Source of the DNA: Anaerolineales bacterium
Lineage (GTDB): Bacteria; Chloroflexota; Anaerolineae; Anaerolineales; UBA11657
DNA: 10,524 bases
NCBI GenBank assembly: GCA_947503585.1
Contig: CANNEJ010000029.1
Span: forward strand, 1 to 10,524
Direction: 5' to 3'
Shown here: positions 5,639 to 10,524 of the stretch, piece after piece
How positions within the stretch are numbered: the stretch's first letter is position 1
Layout of the letters: the number at the start of each line of letters is the position of its first letter
Position numbers and translations under genes: made by a program
Notes under the pieces: generated by a model
The model's database searches: none
Seen by the model: the letters and a program-made list of their open reading frames with translations, nothing else
Told to the model about the DNA's origin: nothing

Positions 5639-6493
5639 ATGCTGCTGGACCGGGGCGATGTCGATGAACTGATTGCGCGCGCGGAGGCGGGCGATGTTGC
5701 GGGTGCGCGCAACGGCCTGCGCGAGTACACGCGCCGCCACCCCAACATGCTGCTGGCCTGGAAGTGGCTGGCGGATATTGCCGACTCGCCGAAGGAGCGC
5801 GCGGACTGCGTGCGGCGCGCACAACTGCTGGCACCCGGCGACCCGTGGCTGGTGGAAGCCAAGAAGCAGCGCCTGCCGCCCGGCGTGCCGCGGCGCGCGC
5901 CCGGTGCCGAACTGCCCACGCGCCCCTACCCAAGCCCGCTGGCACCTGCGCCGGCAGCACCGCCGCTTAGTTTTATGCGGCACGAGGCAGCGCCGGCAGC
6001 GCAGCGCCCGGATGACCTTATGCCCGCCACCACGCCGGGTGCGTGGCCGCATGTGCCCGCCGCCGCGCCGGCAGCGCAGCGCCCGGATGACCTTATGCCC
6101 ACCCGCACGCTGGGTGCGTGGCCGCATGTTGCTGCCGCCGCGCCGGCAGTGCAGCGCCCGGATGACCTTATGCCCACCCGCACGCTGGGTGCGTGGCCGC
6201 ATGTTGCCGCCGCCGCGCCGGCCGGCGCAGCCCCGCCGCCGGCGGCTGCAGCGCCGGTGCTGGTGCCGTTGATTGACGACCTCAATGAGGAACTTGATGA
6301 GCCGCCCGCTGCGCCGGTGGCCGCGCCGCCATTGCTTGCACCACCCTTGCTGGCACCAGCCGCCGCGGTGGAGAACGGCTTTGCCGATTACCCCGGCAGC
6401 GGATTGGGAGGCTGGCTGCTGGGGGTTGCCATTGGCCTGGCAGCGCTGGGCGGGCTGCTGATTGGGCTGGCATGGTTCATCAACGGCGGCTGA
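5639..6493 (+). CDS. Tail-anchored TPR-like protein with three 25-residue repeats
   Basis: A 284-residue protein in three parts. Residues 5-75 form two TPR-like helical hairpins (DVDELIARAEAGDVAGAR, then HPNMLLAWKWLADIADSP and ADCVRRAQLLAPGDP), a type of protein-binding module. Residues 76-255 are an Ala/Pro-rich disordered linker with three 25-residue repeats at 117-191, each carrying QRPDDLMP and GAWPHV, and an acidic patch (IDDLNEELDEPP). Residues about 257-280 form one hydrophobic span ending at FINGG. It is probably fixed to the membrane by its tail with the TPR part in the cytoplasm. No enzyme motif is present. It is the first gene of a plus-strand group and its 3' end may overlap the pentapeptide gene. 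Partner and function are unknown; assembly of a membrane-bound complex is a guess from the TPR part. Confidence 0.78.
   Translation: MLLDRGDVDELIARAEAGDVAGARNGLREYTRRHPNMLLAWKWLADIADSPKERADCVRRAQLLAPGDPWLVEAKKQRLPPGVPRRAPGAELPTRPYPSPLAPAPAAPPLSFMRHEAAPAAQRPDDLMPATTPGAWPHVPAAAPAAQRPDDLMPTRTLGAWPHVAAAAPAVQRPDDLMPTRTLGAWPHVAAAAPAGAAPPPAAAAPVLVPLIDDLNEELDEPPAAPVAAPPLLAPPLLAPAAAVENGFADYPGSGLGGWLLGVAIGLAALGGLLIGLAWFINGG
5987..6211 (+). repeat. Three tandem 75-bp repeats
   Basis: Units start at 5987, 6062 and 6137. Copies 2 and 3 differ at two of 75 bases by eye, while copy 1 differs from copy 2 at about eight. The second duplication is therefore recent. Each unit encodes one QRPDDLMP...GAWPHV motif in frame. 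Confidence 0.93.
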
Positions 6494-7019
6494 TGCTGCG
6501 CCGTTGCGCAGCCTGAGCGCCGTGCGCGTGGCTGCCGGCGCGCGCCGCGAGCGCTGGTGGGTTGCCGGGCTGGCAGCCGCAGCCATTGCGAGCTATGCCT
6601 TGCTCACCTGGCTGGGCAACGAGGACATTCACAGCCTGGCGCGCATGTTCGGCATCAGCTCGCTAAACGTGCGCATGCGCAACGCCAACTTCTCCAACCA
6701 GAACATGAGCGCCTTTACGCTGGCGGGCGCGGACTTGGAGTCCGCCAACTTCAACGGCGCCGACCTGAGCCGCGCCGACCTGACCGGCGCGTACTTGCGC
6801 TACGCCAACTTCACCAACGCCAACCTTCAGGGTGCGCAACTGCGCAACGCTGTGCTGACCAACGCGAGCCTGATGGGGGCGGACCTGACGGGCGCCAGCC
6901 TGCGCGGCGCCTACATTGTTGATTCCAATTTGCAGGGCGCCAAAGTTACAGACGCGCAGCTGGCAACGGCGCGCACACTGCGCGGCACGCTGCTGCCGGA
7001 CGGCTCCACGCACCCCTAG
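6462..7019 (+). CDS. Membrane-anchored pentapeptide-repeat protein
   Basis: Up to 185 residues. A basic stretch (GARRERWW) precedes one membrane span (about 33-50), followed by pentapeptide repeats of the A(D/N)LXX type from about 66 to 172 (for example GADLSRADLTGAYL and TNANLQGAQL). Such repeats fold into a rigid four-sided right-handed beta-helix. They serve as binding surfaces, including DNA mimicry in Qnr-type proteins, though most family members have no known role. The start is uncertain. The ATG at 6462 overlaps the previous gene by 32 bases without a clear ribosome site. TTG at 6504 and GTG at 6522 are in frame just after the upstream stop, and the latter would give a 165-residue protein with a textbook signal-anchor. 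The repeat domain probably lies outside the membrane. Confidence 0.85.
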   Translation: MGWHGSSTAADAAPLRSLSAVRVAAGARRERWWVAGLAAAAIASYALLTWLGNEDIHSLARMFGISSLNVRMRNANFSNQNMSAFTLAGADLESANFNGADLSRADLTGAYLRYANFTNANLQGAQLRNAVLTNASLMGADLTGASLRGAYIVDSNLQGAKVTDAQLATARTLRGTLLPDGSTHP

Positions 7020-7081
7020 CCCGCACCAAAAAAACTTAATATTTCCGGCCGCCTGCCGATACCCATAGTGGATAACGGCAG

Positions 7082-7183
7082 ATGCAACAGACTCATTTTG
7101 CAGCCTTGTACCTTGGGTTGGCTTATACGGTGCTCTTCGGCGTGCTGTACTTTGTCTTCCTGGCGCAAGAACTGCTGCGCTAA
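7082..7183 (+). CDS. 33-residue single-span membrane microprotein
   Basis: ATG at 7082 to TAA at 7181-7183 encodes 33 residues: a short polar start (MQQTH), about 22 mostly hydrophobic and aromatic residues (ALYLGLAYTVLFGVLYF and on) and a short AQELLR end. The composition is very unlike the Ala/Arg-rich products of chance frames in this DNA. The stop lies 15 bases before the end of the convergent methyltransferase gene, so the reading frame fills the gap precisely. Single-span peptides of this size often stabilise a larger membrane complex; the shape also recalls CcmD, but no cytochrome-maturation gene is near. No convincing ribosome site is seen (CATAGT at 7064-7069 is a weak -10). It may belong with the two membrane proteins upstream. 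Confidence 0.55.
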   Translation: MQQTHFAALYLGLAYTVLFGVLYFVFLAQELLR

Positions 7184-7198
7184 CCCGCGCCCGCCGCA

Positions 7199-7996
7199 CT
7201 AGGCGCCGGGCAGGCGCGCAGCCGCAAACCCGCCCGCAATATCCACGCGCGTCCCCGGCTGCGCAACGGCAGCCAGCAGCAGCGGGTGCGCCGCCGTTTG
7301 CCCCAGGTCCGTTCCGTAAACAAACTGCAGCTTGTGCACATGCAGCCCGGCCGCGGCCAGCGTTGCCGCAAACTCGGCTGTGGTGGCTGCGCTGCCATGC
7401 GCCACCACAGAAACAAAAATTCCATCCCGCTGCAGTGCATTGCGCACCAGTGCCAGAGCTGGCGCTGCGTTTGGCAGCGTGGAAAGCGTGTGCGTGTCGG
7501 TGATGGCATCGAAGGTGCCGGCGGGCAACGCCTGCGTGATGTCCCCGTCCACAAACTTGAGTGTCCCGCTTGCGGCCTGCGCCAGCGCGCGCGCGCTGGC
7601 AATGCACTGCGGCACAAAATCAATGCCGGTGGCTGAGCGCACCGCACCGCTGGCTGCATACCAGCTGGTGAGGTGGCCAATATTGCAGCCCAGATCCAGC
7701 AGTTGTTGCCGGCCGGCAACCAGCGCTGCAACTGCGCTGCCAATGGCGTGCAGCGTGTTGGCTTGGCGCGAGTACATCACGCCGGCCACCTGCGGCACGG
7801 CCAGCGCGCCATAAAAGCGCAGCTGTTCGGCGGTGGTGGGGGCGCGGGTGGCGCCGGGCTGGCGTGTGGCGTCCAGCGCTGCGCGCAGCGCCGCATCCAC
7901 GGCGTTCCAGCGGGCCTGCCAGTGCGTCAGGCTGGCGCAGGGCACAATGCCGTAGTGCGCCAGATGGTGCGTTAACGCGGCCGCATCATTGGGCAT
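7199..7996 (-). CDS. Class I SAM-dependent methyltransferase
   Basis: A 265-residue protein with a Rossmann methyltransferase core: motif I LLDLGCNIGHLT (99-110) binding S-adenosylmethionine, the acidic residue after strand 2 in GIDFVPQC (Asp126), FVDGDI (148-153) near the adenine, and FDAITDTHTL (162-171) at the post-II strand. The first 95 residues form a helical extension that may provide the substrate pocket. The substrate cannot be told from sequence. The ATG at 7996 overlaps the end of serC by 11 bases in another frame, so the two are surely co-transcribed. A link with serine metabolism is only suggested by this overlap. Longer frames starting upstream would run deeper into serC and are less likely. 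Confidence 0.85.
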   Translation of the reverse strand: MPNDAAALTHHLAHYGIVPCASLTHWQARWNAVDAALRAALDATRQPGATRAPTTAEQLRFYGALAVPQVAGVMYSRQANTLHAIGSAVAALVAGRQQLLDLGCNIGHLTSWYAASGAVRSATGIDFVPQCIASARALAQAASGTLKFVDGDITQALPAGTFDAITDTHTLSTLPNAAPALALVRNALQRDGIFVSVVAHGSAATTAEFAATLAAAGLHVHKLQFVYGTDLGQTAAHPLLLAAVAQPGTRVDIAGGFAAARLPGA

Positions 7997-9086
7997 GCTG
8001 CGCGCAAAACTCCACCATAAAGTCGCGCAGCGCCTGCGCGCCCGCCAGCGACATGGCGTTGTAAAGCGAGGCGCGCACACCGCCCACCGAGCGGTGTCCC
8101 TCCAAACCGTGCAGCCCGCGCGCAGCGGCCTGCGCCAGAAAGTCGCGCTCCAGCTGCTCGCTTGGCATGCGAAAAGTCACATTCATTTGCGAGCGGCTGT
8201 CAGTACGCGCATGCCCGCGGTAGAAGCCCGCGCTGGCATCAATGGCTGCATACAGCAGCCCGGCCTTGCGCGTGTTCAGCGCTGCCATTTTTTGCAGCCC
8301 GCCAATTTCCTCGCGCAGCCAGTCCGTCACCAGCAGCAGTAGATAAATGGCAAACACCGGCGGGGTGTTGTACATGGAGTTGTTCTGCGCATGAATGCGG
8401 TAGTCCAGCATCGTATGCAGGTCTTGCGGGGCGCGTTCCAGCAGCGCTTCGCGCACAATCACAATCGTCACGCCGGCCGGGCCGGCGTTCTTCTGCGCGC
8501 CGGCGTACAGCAAGCCGTGGTCTGCCACGGGCAGCGGCCGGGAAAGAAAATCAGAGGAGCAGTCGCAAACCAGCGTGGCGCCGCGCGGCTGCAGCGCCTG
8601 CGGAAACTGCACGCCCTGAATGGTCTCGTTGGATGTGTAGTGCAGGTAGGCAGCCTGCGCGTCGGGCGCCAGCTCCGCGGGCTGCGGCACGCTGCTGTAG
8701 TTGCCGGATTTGCCGTTCCACAGTACGCGCACCTCGCCCTCGCGCTGCGCCTCCTTCACGGCTTTCTCGCCCCACACGCCAGTCACTACATAGTCGGCCG
8801 GCTTGTCTGCAGCGCGCAGCAGGTTTAGCGCCACCATCGAAAACTGCAGCGTTGCGCCGCCCTGCAAAAACAAAATTTTGTAGCCGGCCGGCACACCCAG
8901 CAGGCTGCGCAGGTTGTCCTGCGCCTTGTCTATGATGGCATCAAACGCCGGCGAGCGGTGGCTGATCTCCAGCACGGACATGCCGCTGCCGGGCAGGCAC
9001 AGCAGGTCACGCTGTGCTTTTTGCAGTGCGGGCAGCGGCAGCGTGCACGGCCCGGCGCCAAAATTGAAGATGCGGTCTGAAGTCAT
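7986..9086 (-). CDS. serC: Phosphoserine aminotransferase
   Basis: Pyridoxal-phosphate enzyme that converts 3-phosphohydroxypyruvate and glutamate into phosphoserine and 2-oxoglutarate in serine biosynthesis; the family also acts in vitamin B6 synthesis in some bacteria. The 366 residues match family length. Visible signatures are RIFNFGAGPC at the start, HRSPAF (His43, Arg44) for substrate binding, LQGGAT (75-80) for the phosphate cup, GVWGEKA with the Trp that stacks on the cofactor, SNETIQGVQF, CDCSSDF, and the cofactor lysine at 199 in AGAQKNAGP. The C-terminal part has HRSVGGVRASLYNA. The start at 9086 is preferred because GGAAGAA lies six bases upstream; an in-frame ATG at 9101 would add five residues. 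No serA or serB is in the window. The product is cytosolic and dimeric in known members. Confidence 0.96.
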   Translation of the reverse strand: MTSDRIFNFGAGPCTLPLPALQKAQRDLLCLPGSGMSVLEISHRSPAFDAIIDKAQDNLRSLLGVPAGYKILFLQGGATLQFSMVALNLLRAADKPADYVVTGVWGEKAVKEAQREGEVRVLWNGKSGNYSSVPQPAELAPDAQAAYLHYTSNETIQGVQFPQALQPRGATLVCDCSSDFLSRPLPVADHGLLYAGAQKNAGPAGVTIVIVREALLERAPQDLHTMLDYRIHAQNNSMYNTPPVFAIYLLLLVTDWLREEIGGLQKMAALNTRKAGLLYAAIDASAGFYRGHARTDSRSQMNVTFRMPSEQLERDFLAQAAARGLHGLEGHRSVGGVRASLYNAMSLAGAQALRDFMVEFCAQHAQ

Positions 9087-9092
9087 GTTTGA

Positions 9093-9099
9093 TTCTTCC
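9093..9099 (-). promoter_or_regulatory. Ribosome binding site deciding the serC start
   Basis: GGAAGAA on the minus strand ends six bases before the ATG at 9086. It overlaps the competing ATG at 9101, which itself has no such site. Confidence 0.45.
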
Positions 9100-9157
9100 A
9101 TAATGATATTTGTGCAGTGGCAGCTGCTTGATTGCAGTCCAGTGCTGCGACGCAATG

Positions 9158-9163
9158 ATTGTA
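9158..9163 (-). promoter_or_regulatory. Possible -10 element for serC
   Basis: TACAAT on the minus strand matches the -10 consensus at five of six bases, giving a leader of about 65 bases. The best -35 at 17 bases (GGCACA, 9186-9181) matches only three positions. Confidence 0.3.
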
Positions 9164-9190
9164 CATTGGGGGCTGCAGCTTGTGCCGGCG

Positions 9191-9233
9191 GCGGGCAGCC
9201 GGCCCGGCGGCAGCCGCCCGCTATCGCCGGGCC
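9191..9233. repeat. Two interleaved inverted repeats in the divergent promoter region
   Basis: GCGGGC (9191-9196) pairs with GCCCGC (9216-9221), and GGCCCGGC (9201-9208) pairs perfectly with GCCGGGCC (9226-9233). The two stems interleave, so they form one after another, or as a pseudoknot, but not as simple nested hairpins. They lie between the serC and deacetylase -10 candidates. Confidence 0.6.
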
Positions 9234-9262
9234 TGCAAAACAGCTATAAAACACCGCCATGC

Positions 9263-9268
9263 TATACT
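9263..9268 (+). promoter_or_regulatory. Possible -10 element for the PIG-L deacetylase gene
   Basis: TATACT matches five of six consensus bases; the transcript would begin near 9275, about 23 bases before the ATG. A second AT-rich hexamer, TATAAA, lies at 9245-9250. No -35 match is seen for either. Confidence 0.35.
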
Positions 9269-9297
9269 GCCGCAAGCAAACAAGTCCAAACTAGCTG

Positions 9298-10077
9298 ATG
9301 AGTTCCAGTAACTTTTACATCCCCGAGTCGGCGATGGCTATCATGGCCCATCCCGACGATATCGAATTTTCCTGCGCCGGCACGCTGGCGCGCTGGGCGC
9401 GGGCGGGCACGCGTGTGTGCTACTGCCTGTGCACCAGCGGCGATGTGGGCATCAGCAAGCCTGGCGTCAGCAGTGCGCAGGCGGCGGAGATTCGCGAGCG
9501 CGAGCAGCGCGCCGCTGCGCATGTTATCCGCGCGGCGGATGTGGTGTTCTTGCGCGAGCCGGACGGCATGCTGCAGCCCACCCTGGAAATGCGCAAGAAA
9601 CTGGTGCGTGAGATCCGGCGCTTCCGGCCGGAAGTGGTGATATGCGGCGACCCAACCATTGTGTGGGCCGGCGAAGGTTACATCAATCACCCCGACCACC
9701 GCGCTGCGGCCACGGCCGCAGTAGACGCAATATTTCCAGCTGCGGGGCAGTCCAACCTGTTTGCGGAGCTGGAAGCTGAGCAGCTGTTTGCGTTCAAGCC
9801 GCGCAAGGTTTTTGTGGCGCACTGGCAGCGCGGGGACCACTTCATCTCAATTGATTCCACCATCGACTTAAAGCTGGAGGCACTGCAGCTGCATGCCAGC
9901 CAGTTTGAAACCAGCAGCCCGGAAAAGTTTGTGCGCGAGCGCGCCGCCCAGCTGGCCAAAGGCAAAGAGATGGAATATGCCGAGGCGTTTTCGATTGTGA
10001 CGCTGGAAGACGACGAAACATGGGAAAAATACCACGGTGATGTGCGCTCCCGCTACAATGGAGTGGTGCACACTTAG
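9298..10077 (+). CDS. PIG-L/LmbE family zinc-dependent deacetylase
   Basis: A 259-residue cytosolic enzyme of the family that removes acyl groups from N-acetylglucosamine-type conjugates (MshB, BshB, LmbE, human PIG-L). The signature AHPDD (17-21) supplies zinc ligands His18 and Asp21 and the catalytic Asp20; the second motif NHPDHR supplies His134. The length and the ordering of CTSGD (45-49) and REREQ (66-70) also fit. The exact substrate (thiol precursor, lipid sugar or antibiotic intermediate) cannot be read from sequence, and no glycosyltransferase or cysteine ligase lies nearby. No Shine-Dalgarno site precedes the ATG. The gene is divergent from serC, and a CHASE2 gene follows 59 bases downstream on the same strand. 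Confidence 0.93.
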   Translation: MSSSNFYIPESAMAIMAHPDDIEFSCAGTLARWARAGTRVCYCLCTSGDVGISKPGVSSAQAAEIREREQRAAAHVIRAADVVFLREPDGMLQPTLEMRKKLVREIRRFRPEVVICGDPTIVWAGEGYINHPDHRAAATAAVDAIFPAAGQSNLFAELEAEQLFAFKPRKVFVAHWQRGDHFISIDSTIDLKLEALQLHASQFETSSPEKFVRERAAQLAKGKEMEYAEAFSIVTLEDDETWEKYHGDVRSRYNGVVHT

Positions 10078-10128
10078 CGCCGATACTAGCTACAGAGTGT
10101 AAGTAGCAGCCGCCGCTTAGAAGCCCGC

Positions 10129-10133
10129 GAGGA
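10129..10133 (+). promoter_or_regulatory. Ribosome binding site of the CHASE2 gene
   Basis: GAGGA lies three bases before the ATG at 10137. It is a good match to anti-SD but unusually close to the start codon. Confidence 0.35.
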
Positions 10134-10136
10134 ACC

Positions 10137-10524
10137 ATGTTCAAGAAAAAGAAGTCTCCGCCGCCCGCAGCCGCACCAGCGCCAGAGTCGGAAGACAATC
10201 TGCCGAAGCAGAAGTCCGGCCGCTTTAGCAAGCTGCGCGCAATTCTGCTCAATCGCAGCTTCCTGATAGTTACAGTTACGCTCTTGGTGCCGCTGCTGGC
10301 GGCGCTGGGCGTGTTTCAAACGCTTGAGTACTCGGTTTCCAACCAGTTTTTTCAACTGCGTGGCCCGATTCCGCATTCGGAAGACATCATCGTTGTCGCG
10401 ATTGATGACGAGTCTTTTCAGCAGACCGGGCTGCAGTGGCCGTGGCCGCGGGATTACATCGCCAAAATTGTGGCCGGTATCAGCGCCGGCAAACCCAAAG
10501 CCATCTCCATCGATGCTTTCTTCT
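10137..10524 (+). CDS. CHASE2-domain sensor protein (5' part)
   Basis: The first 129 residues of a membrane sensor that runs off the window. A Lys/Pro/Ala-rich cytoplasmic head (MFKKKKSPPP, 1-38) leads into a membrane span (about 40-62). The beginning of a CHASE2 extracellular sensing domain follows: FFQLRGPIPHSEDIIVVAID (71-90), then DDES and WPWPRDYIAKIV (101-112) and AISIDAFF at the edge. In this family the domain is usually followed by two or three membrane helices and an adenylate/guanylate cyclase, histidine kinase, serine/threonine kinase or diguanylate cyclase output domain. Which one is present cannot be seen here. The ligand of CHASE2 is not generally known. It may be co-transcribed with the deacetylase gene 59 bases upstream. 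Confidence 0.88.
   Translation, partial: MFKKKKSPPPAAAPAPESEDNLPKQKSGRFSKLRAILLNRSFLIVTVTLLVPLLAALGVFQTLEYSVSNQFFQLRGPIPHSEDIIVVAIDDESFQQTGLQWPWPRDYIAKIVAGISAGKPKAISIDAFF

Noticed and set aside
5450..6586. 378-codon minus-strand frame with GG-rich repeats opposite the TPR-like gene
   Set aside because: The repeats are the antisense image of the 75-bp units, and the plus-strand frame has a promoter, TPR-like helices and a clean membrane span.
6557..6922. Second open frame inside the pentapeptide-repeat gene
   Set aside because: Its periodic Arg/Gln-rich product is the pentapeptide repeat DNA read in the wrong frame.
7020..7040. A-run after the pentapeptide gene as an intrinsic terminator
   Set aside because: The run is A on the coding strand rather than T, and no stable stem precedes it.
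7997..8080. Upstream ATG (8080) for the methyltransferase
   Set aside because: It would extend 28 Arg/Trp/Cys-rich residues further into serC; the ATG at 7996 begins the protein-like sequence.

Overview
The window is GC-rich bacterial DNA that is almost fully coding. Its gene types point to a member of the Chloroflexota, most likely Anaerolineae or a relative. The basis is an inference from familiar architectures: a LysM + M23 murein peptidase with a GPH...DFAP-type active site, a CHASE2 sensor protein, a stand-alone Wzz-like protein anchored at both ends, Ala/Pro-rich low-complexity linkers, and little use of strong Shine-Dalgarno sites. No rRNA, tRNA, insertion sequence, integrase, phage gene or CRISPR array was found.

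Layout. (1) 1-180: a possible 3' tail of an upstream gene, then a short leader. (2) 181-2034 (+): a 617-residue Wzz-like membrane protein whose periplasmic or extracytoplasmic part is built from three kinds of tandem repeat. (3) 2035-2141: a convergent intergenic gap with two hairpins. (4) 5457-2142 (-): a tightly packed operon of a small helical protein of unknown function, an M20 dipeptidase (ATGA overlap) and a membrane-anchored LysM/M23 peptidase (11-base gap). The peptidase would act on murein outside the membrane and the dipeptidase on peptides inside the cell; a shared role in cell-wall turnover is an inference. (5) 5458-5638: a divergent promoter region. (6) 5639-7183 (+): three consecutive membrane-associated proteins, namely a tail-anchored TPR-like protein with three 25-residue repeats, an N-anchored pentapeptide-repeat protein, and a 33-codon single-span microprotein. 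This trio is the least familiar part of the window and the best candidate for an undescribed module. (7) 9086-7199 (-): serC (phosphoserine aminotransferase) overlapping a SAM-dependent methyltransferase by 11 bases. (8) 9087-9297: a second divergent promoter region holding two mutually exclusive inverted repeats. (9) 9298-10077 (+): a PIG-L/LmbE-type zinc deacetylase, followed by the 5' part of a CHASE2-domain protein that runs off the window.

Gene pairs are arranged divergently at 5.5 kb and 9.2 kb and convergently at 2.1 kb and 7.2 kb, so transcription units are short. No gap without a gene exceeds about 215 bases. Start codons were decided case by case. Several genes lack a recognisable ribosome binding site, and one has promoter-like elements placed so that its transcript would begin at the ATG.
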